Shown in pieces: positions 1 through 6,385 of a DNA stretch of 11,701 nt (positions within the stretch are counted from its first letter, which is position 1; the number at the start of each line of letters is the position of its first letter). This stretch comes from an uncultured bacterium (GTDB lineage Bacteria; Bacillota; Clostridia; Lachnospirales; Lachnospiraceae): positions 1 to 11,701 of the forward strand of contig CAMNLO010000021.1 of NCBI GenBank assembly GCA_946543095.1. The letters run 5' to 3'. Position numbers and translations under genes: made by a program. The notes beneath the pieces are model-generated. The model was not told the origin of the DNA, ran no database searches, and saw nothing but the letters and a program-made list of their open reading frames with translations.

Positions 1-947
1 CCCTTTAACTCGTCGTCCAGCTTCAGGATGGAAATGGAGAAGCCTTCCATCTCAAGGGAGGTCATGAACTCGCCCACATAGGTCTTGTAGACCTTGATGT
101 TCTTGCTGGCCAGCACATCCGCCACATGATTGTTCACGATAAAGAGCTCCATCAGAGGAGTGGCGCCGCAGCTGTTGATCATCACAGCCACCTCGGAGCC
201 GGTGAAATCCAGATCCCCAAGGATCTTGTTTAACAGCTGATCCGTGATCTCATCTGCGGTCTGCATCTTCTCTTTATGGGTGCCGGGCTCGCCGTGGATG
301 CCGATACCGATCTCCATCTCGTCCTCTGCGATCTCGAAACCGGGCTTGCCGGCTGCGGGAACTGTGCAGGGGCTGATGGCCATGCTCATGGAGCGGACAT
401 TGGCGATGACCTTTTCCGCCGTGGCCTTTACTTCCTCAAGGGAAGCGCCTGTCTCTGCCTTTGCGCCTGCGATCTTGTGCACGAACACCGTGCCGGCAAT
501 GCCTCTGCGGCCTGTGGTGTACAGGGAGCCGTCCACTGCCACATCGTCATCCACCACGACCTGCTCCACCTTGATCCCTGCGTCTCTCGCAAGATCAGCG
601 GCCATTTCAAAGTTCATGATATCGCCGGTGTAGTTCTTGATGACCATCAAAACGCCCTTATCCGTGGCGATCTCCTTGATGCCTGCTTCGATGGCATCGG
701 GAGCGGGAGAGGTGAACACCGCGCCGGCCACAGCCGCGTCCAGCATGCCTTCGCCGACATAGCCGCCGTGTGCCGGTTCATGACCGGAGCCGCCGCCGGA
801 GATCAGAGCCACTTTGCCCTCTTTCTTCTTTGCGCGGGCCACAACATTGAAATCGCCCACTTTCTTTAAATACTGAGGGAAGGCTTTGACCATACCTTCG
901 ATCATCTGGTTCTCGACCTGGTCCACTGCGTTGATGATTTTCTTCAT
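1..947 (-). CDS. dhaK: Dihydroxyacetone kinase, DhaK subunit (3' end cut by window edge)
   Basis: DhaK binds dihydroxyacetone covalently; DhaL then phosphorylates it, with phosphate delivered by the PTS protein DhaM. The first 315 codons are present; the family is about 330 residues, so only the last few are missing. Visible motifs are GGGSGHEPAHGGYVGEGM from residue 51, NYTGD ending at Asp109, and GIGIHGEPGTH with His218. His56, Asp109 and His218 fall at the numbers of the E. coli active-site residues, His218 being the one that forms the hemiaminal with substrate. The start ATG has an AGGAGG site 6 bases upstream (GAGGAGGTACGAAATG). The single-domain length without a fused DhaL domain indicates the PTS-dependent type rather than the ATP-dependent type; dhaL would be expected just beyond the left edge. 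Identity is secure; the PTS-dependent type is inferred. Confidence 0.96.
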   Translation of the reverse strand, partial: MKKIINAVDQVENQMIEGMVKAFPQYLKKVGDFNVVARAKKKEGKVALISGGGSGHEPAHGGYVGEGMLDAAVAGAVFTSPAPDAIEAGIKEIATDKGVLMVIKNYTGDIMNFEMAADLARDAGIKVEQVVVDDDVAVDGSLYTTGRRGIAGTVFVHKIAGAKAETGASLEEVKATAEKVIANVRSMSMAISPCTVPAAGKPGFEIAEDEMEIGIGIHGEPGTHKEKMQTADEITDQLLNKILGDLDFTGSEVAVMINSCGATPLMELFIVNNHVADVLASKNIKVYKTYVGEFMTSLEMEGFSISILKLDDELK

Positions 948-1020
948 TTCGTACCTCCTCTGAAAGATATGATTAGATATGGATCGGACGAAGGCCCCAA
1001 TACCCCCGCCAAACAGTTTC

Positions 1021-1049
1021 ATTTTACACCCAGTAGATACATTTGTCAC
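1021..1049 (-). promoter_or_regulatory. Candidate sigma-A promoter for dhaK
   Basis: On the minus strand, GTGACA (1044-1049) is followed after exactly 17 bases by TAAAAT (1021-1026); each box differs from consensus (TTGACA, TATAAT) at one position. Transcription would start near 1014, leaving a leader of about 65-70 nt before the dhaK ATG at 947. No other boxes this good are visible in the region. The -35 hexamer lies in the outer end of the possible insertion-sequence terminus described separately. Confidence 0.45.
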
Positions 1050-1160
1050 GTAAAAATTGTCACATTTGCTTAAAATATAGTTTACATAACTCTGGTATTC
1101 TGCAGCAGCTTGCAGTTTACATAATACAGCCTCAAGGTATCCGATGCTTTGTTTACATAA
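1043..1160 (+). mobile_element. Possible solo insertion-sequence end (IS21-like layout)
   Basis: Reading the plus strand, two ttgtcac motifs (from 1043 and from 1058) are followed by three copies of gtttacataa. IS21-family ends are known to start with TG and to carry several internal repeats that bind the IstA transposase, and this arrangement fits that plan. No transposase coding is present and the next gene is intact, so at most this is a remnant terminus. The family assignment rests on layout only, not on a sequence match. Confidence 0.3.
1080..1160. repeat. Three direct repeats of gtttacataa
   Basis: Exact 10-bp copies lie at 1080-1089, 1115-1124 and 1151-1160, with start-to-start spacing of 35 and 36 bp. 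The intervening sequences are not obviously related. The spacing is about 3.4 helical turns, so the copies are not on one face of the helix. They could be protein-binding repeats of an insertion-sequence end or sites for an activator of the dhaK promoter. Confidence 0.7.
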
Positions 1161-1220
1161 CTAAACCACCAGGCTTTTGGCATTGATGAATATAATGATC
1201 CTTTCCCGCTTACTGTATTC

Positions 1221-1251
1221 TCCAGAACGAATGAAACAGATTCGTTCTGGA
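1221..1251. repeat. Perfect 12-bp inverted repeat with 7-nt loop
   Basis: TCCAGAACGAAT (1221-1232) and ATTCGTTCTGGA (1240-1251) are exact reverse complements around gaaacag. It begins about 38 nt after the cysteine hydrolase stop on the minus strand. No run of T follows the stem on either strand, so a classical intrinsic terminator is not supported. It may stabilise the 3' end of the upstream transcript or act as a weak terminator. Confidence 0.6.
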
Positions 1252-1288
1252 TTGCTTCGTTCAAAGAATCATTCGCGTTTGCAGCCAC

Positions 1289-1816
1289 TTACCGGATCTG
1301 GATCTGGCAGGAGCGCATGACCTCAATGGCTGCCGCATGCTTCTCGGGAGTCACCCCGGCCATGCAGGAGGCATCCGCAAAGATCTTCACCTCCGGGATG
1401 GCCGCCTTTGCCAGCAGCGCGTTCACCACCACGCAGATATCGGTGCAGAGGCCCACGAACTCAAACTCGATCTCCCCATGCTCCTCCTCCGCAAGCTCTC
1501 TTAAATACTCCATCAGCACCACGGAACCGAAGCCGTTTTTCTCAAAAACCATGCAGCCCTCCGTGACTTCCTTCACTTCCGGCACCAGCTGCCACCCCTC
1601 CGTTCCCCGGATGCAGTGGGGCACCGGCAGGTTTTTTCCCTCCTGCTGCTCCATATAGCTTTCCGGATGGGTGTCCATGGTGAGAAGCACATTCTCCTTC
1701 GGGTATTCTTTGATCTTTTTTACCACTGCCGGAACAATTGTAACGGCTTCCTTTGTTCCCAGGGCCCCGTCCACGAAGTCCTTCTGCATGTCGATCACCA
1801 CCAGATACTTTTTCAT
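1289..1816 (-). CDS. Nicotinamidase-like cysteine hydrolase (isochorismatase superfamily)
   Basis: This 175-residue protein fits the nicotinamidase/isochorismatase fold. Asp9 (VVIDMQKDF), Lys93 (FEKNGFGS) and Cys128 (GLCTDICV) form the expected catalytic triad, and Asp48-x-His50 with His67 match the metal ligands of PncA-type nicotinamidases. The motif PHCIRGTEGWQL resembles the PncA segment that follows the metal site. The likely reaction is nicotinamide to nicotinate plus ammonia, in NAD salvage in the cytoplasm, although related amidohydrolases share these residues. I chose the ATG at 1816 because AAGGAGG sits 7 bases upstream; an in-frame ATG at 1945 would add 43 residues of non-conserved sequence. 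It lies 125 bp after the lipoprotein gene and may share its transcript. Confidence 0.88.
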   Translation of the reverse strand: MKKYLVVIDMQKDFVDGALGTKEAVTIVPAVVKKIKEYPKENVLLTMDTHPESYMEQQEGKNLPVPHCIRGTEGWQLVPEVKEVTEGCMVFEKNGFGSVVLMEYLRELAEEEHGEIEFEFVGLCTDICVVVNALLAKAAIPEVKIFADASCMAGVTPEKHAAAIEVMRSCQIQIR

Positions 1817-1886
1817 AACCTCTCCTCCTTGTGTTTCCTTCACAATACTTTCGATACCGCCTTTGCCAAAACTGCCGCGGGGATCA

Positions 1887-1918
1887 CCGGGAAAGCCGCT
1901 TCCATGCGGCTGACCCGG
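1887..1918. repeat. Hairpin between the lipoprotein and hydrolase genes
   Basis: The outer arms CCGGG (1887-1891) and CCCGG (1914-1918) and the inner arms GCCGC (1895-1899) and GCGGC (1906-1910) pair, with a 3/3 internal loop and a 6-nt hairpin loop. No T-run follows. It could be a processing or attenuation structure in the 125-bp spacer, or chance in GC-rich DNA. Confidence 0.35.
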
Positions 1919-1941
1919 ACCTTTCCGAAGCTCCCCAGGCA

Positions 1942-3687
1942 TCATCCCGCATACTGGATCCCTTCAAAAAGCTCCTCCACGGGCACACCATCCACATAAT
2001 ACTGATGATACTCCACGGTATAGAAGATCCTTGCGATCCTTCCGTCCCCTAAAAGCACATCCACAAAGGTCTCCCCGTCTGTCCGGAGCAGCTCATAGGT
2101 CTCTCCTTCCGGGATGGTTTCATTCTCTGTTTCCACATTCCCATCCCAGTCCACAATGCTGCAGGAGAAGCTCTGCAGAATGTTCACCGGCTCCGGGGTG
2201 GCGCTCCGCAGCACCTCATACAGCTCCTCATTGGGCTCCGGCACGCCATCCTTCCCGGGATGATAGGTTTTGCCGGCGGAGAAGGTTCCGAGACTGTTAA
2301 ATATGCTGTCGATGCGGATGGCTTCGGGATCCGCGGGCATCAGCTCCCCGTAATCCCCCTCCTCGTTTAAGGTCACATAGCTCTCCGCGAAGGCCCCCTT
2401 GTCCAGATAGACCGGCTTTCCCCCGGTGATGTCCACATACATGTAGATCAGGATGTCGCTGTCCGAAGCGCATTTCAGATACAGATACCACCTGTCTCCG
2501 CCTTTGTTGATCAGGTAGCAGGTATGGTGGCCGTCATAATAGCACCAAATATCGGGCAGCGTAACGGTGTTATCGTTCACCTTCACCTCATAGGAGGTGA
2601 TCATATCGAAATCCTCTTCGTAAAAGTGGGGCTGGATGGTGATCTGATCCTTCTTCCCGTCTCCGTCCACGTCGAAGAGACAGGAGCCCAGGCCGATATC
2701 CAGCATAAAGCTCTCCTCTTCCGGGGGCAGATACTCTTCCTCAAACAGCTCCGGATATTCCTCGTAGGACAGCAGGATCAGCTGGTCCCCTTCCGCGTAG
2801 GAATTCAGGGCGTAGGCATCAAAATAGATGTAGGCGCCCACAGGGGTCAGGCCCCAGACATAGGGGTAAGAGGCATCTCCGCCATCCGTTCCCTCCACGA
2901 GCTCCGATAAGGAAATGTCATATCCCCCCAGGGCCTCCTCCGGCTCAAATAAGAATTCCATATCCGGATAGGTCTCCTCCAGCTCCTCCAGGATGATGGG
3001 GGTCAGATCCGGAGAGCCCTTTAACACATCATCAAAGGTAAGCTTCTCCCCGGTGAGGGTGTCATAGGTGGCACAGCCGTTGTAATACATCCCATGGGCG
3101 CCGCCCAGGAAGGAAAAGCCGGGGAAAAAGAAGCTGACCACCCTGTCATCGGACCTTAATACCACCAGATCACTGATGTCCGAAAAGGGATCCGTAAAAT
3201 ATTCCGACATCTCCTCATACGTAAGCTTCGCGTCTTCCGTCTCCTGGGCGATCTCTTTCTCCCGCTCCGCGAACGTCTTCTCCGCGTCACGTTTCAGGGC
3301 AGAAGCCAGCTCCGGGTAGGCAGCGATGCTTTCGCCGTTTAACAGGGGCATGACGGTGCGGGCCGTAAGAAGCTCCGTGTAGGTCTCCGCCCCCTCTAAG
3401 GGTTCATGATAATTGCGTTTCTCCGCCACGATCTCCGGATGGAGGATCACCTCATGCTCCTCCTCTTCTTCCGAAAGCTCAGCCTCCTGTTCCTCAGGAT
3501 CCGGCTCAGCAGCCGCTTCCTCCTCTACTTCGTCTTCTTCCTCGTCCTCCTCTTCCTCTTCTTCCTCTTCCTCCCTGTCCCTGCGGCTTTGGCCGGAGGA
3601 GGCGCTGTCAGAGGAGCAGCCCGCAAGCGTCAGGACAAACAGAAGGCTAAACAGCAGGATCAGCAGTCGTTTCAGCGTCTTTTCCAT
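1942..3687 (-). CDS. Secreted lipoprotein with Glu-rich linker and DUF3298/RsiV-like domain
   Basis: The protein has 581 residues. It opens with KRLLILLFSLLFVLTLAGC, a lipoprotein signal peptide with lipobox LAGC; Cys24 would be lipidated and the chain anchored outside the membrane. Residues about 38-78 are almost all Glu and Asp. The segment FSFLGGAHGMYYNGCATYD (191-209) followed by LTGEKLTFDDVL is the hallmark of DUF3298, the extracellular domain also found in RsiV-type anti-sigma factors and PdaC-like proteins. DVDGDGKKD (339-347) is an Asp-rich, calcium-loop-like motif of the type seen in FG-GAP/VCBS repeats. The function is unknown; surface ligand binding is the most one can infer. AAAGGAGAAAGAAC precedes the ATG, which lies 41 bp inside the end of the aminopeptidase gene, so translation is probably coupled. 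Confidence 0.85.
   Translation of the reverse strand: MEKTLKRLLILLFSLLFVLTLAGCSSDSASSGQSRRDREEEEEEEEEDEEEDEVEEEAAAEPDPEEQEAELSEEEEEHEVILHPEIVAEKRNYHEPLEGAETYTELLTARTVMPLLNGESIAAYPELASALKRDAEKTFAEREKEIAQETEDAKLTYEEMSEYFTDPFSDISDLVVLRSDDRVVSFFFPGFSFLGGAHGMYYNGCATYDTLTGEKLTFDDVLKGSPDLTPIILEELEETYPDMEFLFEPEEALGGYDISLSELVEGTDGGDASYPYVWGLTPVGAYIYFDAYALNSYAEGDQLILLSYEEYPELFEEEYLPPEEESFMLDIGLGSCLFDVDGDGKKDQITIQPHFYEEDFDMITSYEVKVNDNTVTLPDIWCYYDGHHTCYLINKGGDRWYLYLKCASDSDILIYMYVDITGGKPVYLDKGAFAESYVTLNEEGDYGELMPADPEAIRIDSIFNSLGTFSAGKTYHPGKDGVPEPNEELYEVLRSATPEPVNILQSFSCSIVDWDGNVETENETIPEGETYELLRTDGETFVDVLLGDGRIARIFYTVEYHQYYVDGVPVEELFEGIQYAG
3454..3576 (-). repeat. Low-complexity acidic tract (GAG/GAA-rich)
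   Basis: This segment encodes lipoprotein residues about 38-78, nearly all Glu/Asp with a short AAAEP interruption. On the plus strand it is a long polypyrimidine run of tcc/ttc triplets. Triplet slippage here would change linker length without breaking the frame. Confidence 0.75.
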
Positions 3688-5701
3688 GTTCTTTCTCCTT
3701 TAATTCATTGATTTCATCAAGAGGCAGATTCAGCTCTTCCGTGCCGGGCAGTACAAACCTGCCTTCCTCTATCAGCGCGATCTCCTCTCCGTCCGCCTTT
3801 ACGGCTATGATGCTGCCCAGCTCCGAAAAGGGGATGGTGATATCGGTATGACAGTGAAAATAGGCTTCTCCGGGATCATCTCTCCATTTACAGGAGACTT
3901 CGTTCTCCTTTGCGATGATCTCTTTCCCGTCCGGATTATAGACCCGCACCTCTTCCGCCTGGGAATAGCAGGTATCGCCGAAGGCAAAATGGGGACCGGT
4001 CTTCTCCGCGATCAGGATCGGAAGCTTGTCCGCAATGCCGTATCGCTCCGCCATAACATAGGCGTATGTGTTGGTGCCGATGGCAAACTCTCCCATTGGG
4101 AGCGTGTTATGGTGCTTCAGTACATTCTCACGGAAGAACCGGCGGTTTTCCTCTTCTTCCGGGTAGTTGGCCAAAGAGTAGTCCTCCACCATGCCCTCCC
4201 GGATCCGGATCTTCAGGTCCTTATATTCCAGTCCCTCCAGGAACACGCGGCCCACGTGCAAAAGTCCCTCCGTGCCCGCAAGCACCGGAGAGGTGAACAC
4301 CTCCCCCAGAGGAATGTTCACATCCGCCACACAATTTTCGAATTTGGTCTGAGCCGCCGGATCCTCCAGCGGATGCAGCCGGACCTTCAGATCCGTCTGA
4401 TTGCCGCCCCTTCCGAGGATATGAGCATATTCTGCCTGATCCAGGGCATCGATGAGCTTCTGCTGGATCCCGGAATACCGGGAAGCATCCAGAGTGTTCA
4501 CCCGGACGGTCTCCCGGAAGATCTCCTCAAAATCATCCCCGATCGACCGCACCGGCAGCGCCATAATGGTGAAGGAAGTCTCCTCCTGGGGAATATATTT
4601 GTTGGTGATCCTGGAGGTTTCCGCCCGGAGCCTGTTGAAAAGCTTCCTTCCCTCCTCATCATACTGCACCGCGTGGGGAGACTGTTTCGGCACGAAGTCC
4701 TTCTCCCCGAAGGCTTCCAGCACCATGGGCCCCGCCAGAAGAGCCGCATTGTCCGAAAGCTCCTCATAGGCCCTTTCCAGGTTTTTCAGCCTGCGCTCCA
4801 CAAAGTCCTCGTCCAGAAACAGGGCCAGATCGTCCTTATGGTCGTAATCAAACTGCTTATTGGGATTCGTTCCGTAGATCCCCTGCTTCGAAAGGCTTCT
4901 GCCTTCGAAAAGGCTCTGGGGCGCCCGGGCATAGATGGGGGTGAGGCCAAAGGAGCGCAGCTGCTCCTCCGCTTTTGCAAGAATGGGGGCAAACCGCAGA
5001 GGCGCCCGCATCGTCACATTTTTCTTTTTGGAAAGATCTCTTCTGGTGACGGCAAAGCCTTCCCGGAAGCCCCTGACCCAGGTGGCCGCAAGGCTTTCCA
5101 CCTCTTCCTTTGGCAGTTCGTTCAAAAATGCCAGAGTCCTGCGGTCCTCCTCTGTGAGGAAATCCCCGGCGGCAATGCCTGCCACGCTGTTTCTTCCGGG
5201 GATCAGTCTGTCCTTCAGGCGTCTTTCCTGAAAATCCCGGTCCAGACCCCGGAGATAGGAAGCCATGGCGCTTTGGAGCGGGGCTTTGATGGCAGCGTAA
5301 AAATCCGGTTCCTTTGCCATGGCCAGACAGATATCCACCAGCTTTTCCAAAAGGGCCACCCGCACATGAAGCCGGAACACATCCCCGTCAAAGACCGCAG
5401 GGATCGCCGAGCGGATCTCTGCGTAAAGGACACATAACAGCTGTGCGGAATCACCGAACAGGGAGGCTGCATACTCCGGATTCCCGAAGCAACGCTCATA
5501 TCTCTCCGGCAGAATATCCGCGTACAGCCCATTCATGAGAGGCAGCTCCCCGATATCCCGAAGGGATGCGGGCATCCCGGCAGCATGATCCTTCCGCTCC
5601 CAGAGAAGGGCCGTAAAATCCCGCAGGGAAAGGAGATATTCCCGGATATGCACCGGAAGCTCCCCGATCTTGTTTTCCAGAAAATTCAATTCGATGGGCA
5701 T
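3647..5701 (-). CDS. M29-family metallo-aminopeptidase with long N-terminal extension
   Basis: The C-terminal half matches M29 (AmpS/aminopeptidase T) enzymes, two-metal exopeptidases that remove N-terminal residues from peptides. Candidate metal ligands are Glu467 (IPLGEVFTSP), Glu538 (PMGEFAIGTNTYA), His571 (GPHFAFGD), and His618 with Asp620 (FHCHTDITIPF), in the family order. At 684 residues it is much longer than the classical ~410-residue enzymes; the first ~270 residues form a mainly helical, charged region that I do not recognise. No signal peptide is visible, so it acts in the cytoplasm. The start at 5701 has AGGAAAGA upstream, and the second structured repeat lies just before it. The last 41 bp overlap the lipoprotein start. 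The family call is firm; substrate preference is unknown. Confidence 0.87.
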   Translation of the reverse strand: MPIELNFLENKIGELPVHIREYLLSLRDFTALLWERKDHAAGMPASLRDIGELPLMNGLYADILPERYERCFGNPEYAASLFGDSAQLLCVLYAEIRSAIPAVFDGDVFRLHVRVALLEKLVDICLAMAKEPDFYAAIKAPLQSAMASYLRGLDRDFQERRLKDRLIPGRNSVAGIAAGDFLTEEDRRTLAFLNELPKEEVESLAATWVRGFREGFAVTRRDLSKKKNVTMRAPLRFAPILAKAEEQLRSFGLTPIYARAPQSLFEGRSLSKQGIYGTNPNKQFDYDHKDDLALFLDEDFVERRLKNLERAYEELSDNAALLAGPMVLEAFGEKDFVPKQSPHAVQYDEEGRKLFNRLRAETSRITNKYIPQEETSFTIMALPVRSIGDDFEEIFRETVRVNTLDASRYSGIQQKLIDALDQAEYAHILGRGGNQTDLKVRLHPLEDPAAQTKFENCVADVNIPLGEVFTSPVLAGTEGLLHVGRVFLEGLEYKDLKIRIREGMVEDYSLANYPEEEENRRFFRENVLKHHNTLPMGEFAIGTNTYAYVMAERYGIADKLPILIAEKTGPHFAFGDTCYSQAEEVRVYNPDGKEIIAKENEVSCKWRDDPGEAYFHCHTDITIPFSELGSIIAVKADGEEIALIEEGRFVLPGTEELNLPLDEINELKEKEHGKDAETTADPAV

Positions 5702-5744
5702 AGGTCTCTTTCCTATGAGAAAATGATGTCAGGATCAAAACCAC

Positions 5745-5928
5745 TGATACACGGATCGCTTCGCTTCTACGAAGCTCAAAGCGCCGTTCCGGCGCTATGC
5801 GATCCTACAAACATTCGCAATCCGCTCATTTTGTTTCACAAAATGGCTACTTGCTCATGTTTGAGCGGGTCATAAAGTCGAAATGCTTTGTGCGAGCACA
5901 GCTTTTCGACCTTTTGACCCTTGTATCA
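5745..5928. repeat. Structured 184-bp intergenic element with TGATACA terminal inverted repeats
   Basis: The ends are TGATACA (5745-5751) and TGTATCA (5922-5928), a perfect 7-bp inverted repeat. Inside are three nested foldable blocks. Block one has GGATCGC (5753-5759) pairing with GCGATCC (5799-5805), enclosing GCTTCG/CGAAGC and AGCGCC/GGCGCT hairpins. Block two has CCGCTCA (5822-5828) pairing with TGAGCGG (5862-5868), enclosing CATTTTG/CAAAATG. Block three has GGGTCA (5867-5872) pairing with TGACCC (5915-5920), then GTCGAAA/TTTCGAC. The right end coincides with the stop codon of the 100-residue membrane protein. A 9-bp direct repeat tcaggatca flanks it at 5729-5737 and 5934-5942. It looks like a small non-autonomous or REP-like repeat; no T-run makes it a standard terminator. 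Confidence 0.6.
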
Positions 5929-6228
5929 CAGGATCAGGATCACTCCCGCTCCGGCCAGTGCCAGAACATTCAGCAAAATCCCCAGATTTGAAAACAGATA
6001 GAATCTTTCCTTTTCCAGCCTCGACCAGATCCCCAGAAAGGCCCCGGCGAGGGAAAAAAGAAAGCACAGAAAAAACGCCATTCCAAGTCTCTCATCCAGG
6101 GCCCCTTCATTCAGAAAAGATCTCTCCAGGGAATACAGCTCACCGGCCACGGAGAGGACTCCTAACAGGAAGGAGAGGATGGAGAGCTCGGAATAGGATT
6201 TGTCTGTGAAGATATAGCTTCTGCGCAT
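5926..6228 (-). CDS. Small three-helix membrane protein (possibly DUF6142)
   Basis: This 100-residue protein has three hydrophobic segments at about 15-33, 46-67 and 77-99, with short charged loops. The N-terminus MRRSYIFTDKSYSE and the motif EKERFYLFSNLGILLNVLALAG resemble a small Lachnospiraceae membrane family that I recall as DUF6142; I cannot verify that. The function is unknown. It starts 4 bp after the stop of the 50-residue membrane gene and has no strong ribosome site of its own, so it is probably translated by reinitiation. Its TGA stop is shared with the terminal repeat of the element that follows. Confidence 0.75.
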   Translation of the reverse strand: MRRSYIFTDKSYSELSILSFLLGVLSVAGELYSLERSFLNEGALDERLGMAFFLCFLFSLAGAFLGIWSRLEKERFYLFSNLGILLNVLALAGAGVILIL

Positions 6229-6232
6229 ACGA

Positions 6233-6385
6233 TCAGATCAGCACCCGGGATCTTCCGGACAAAAGCTTTGCCCCGCTGATGATCAGCAGGACGCCGGAGA
6301 CAATGCCCGTGATCAGGAGAACGATCCCCAGTACCAGATTCAGAGCCCCCGCTCCCCCAAGTGTTTTATACATCTTCTCTCCCAT
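6233..6385 (-). CDS. Very small single-span membrane protein (50 residues)
   Basis: The frame ATG (6385) to TGA (6233-6235) encodes 50 residues with one long hydrophobic stretch, LNLVLGIVLLITGIVSGVLLI, at about 15-36, followed by a basic tail, SGRSR. A strong AAAGGAGGAGGCTTAA site precedes the ATG. The 4-bp gap to the three-helix membrane protein gene suggests a pair acting together in the membrane. I recognise similar short proteins in Clostridia, but no function is known to me. Conserved-looking hydrophobic coding, a good ribosome site and tight packing support a real gene. Confidence 0.7.
   Translation of the reverse strand: MGEKMYKTLGGAGALNLVLGIVLLITGIVSGVLLIISGAKLLSGRSRVLI

Larger units (their letters stand above)
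948..1288. other. Intergenic region upstream of dhaK
   Basis: These 341 bp separate the cysteine hydrolase stop from the dhaK ribosome site and are more AT-rich than their neighbours. From right to left they hold a perfect 12-bp inverted repeat, three gtttacataa direct repeats, two ttgtcac motifs, a candidate promoter and a leader of about 70 nt. A 68-codon open frame (1082-1288, minus, GTG start touching the upstream stop) has no ribosome site of its own and its 3' half is built from the direct repeats, so I do not call it a gene. Confidence 0.7.

Noticed and set aside
276..869. Plus-strand open frame of 197 codons opposite dhaK
   Set aside because: It is antisense to conserved DhaK coding and has no family resemblance.
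1043..1160. CRISPR-like array from the three short repeats at 35-36 bp spacing
   Set aside because: The repeats are only 10 bp, there are just three copies, no cas genes are near, and the spacing fits protein-binding repeats of an element end better.
1082..1288. 68-codon minus-strand frame in the intergenic region
   Set aside because: It has only a GTG start abutting the previous stop, no ribosome site of its own, and passes through the hairpin and the three direct repeats; the peptide resembles no family.
1817..1945. N-terminal extension of the cysteine hydrolase from the ATG at 1945
   Set aside because: The added 43 residues are Gly/Pro-rich and unlike the family, and a strong AAGGAGG site marks the internal ATG at 1816.
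3848..5437. Long plus-strand open frame (529 codons) opposite the aminopeptidase gene
   Set aside because: The minus strand carries a clear M29 enzyme with its motifs. The plus-strand frame has no recognisable domain or ribosome site and is an antisense shadow of GC-rich codons.
5702..5744. Possible promoter for the aminopeptidase (TTGATC, 17 bases, TAGGAA on the minus strand)
   Set aside because: The -10 box is poor and the pair overlaps the ribosome site region, so support is too weak to list.
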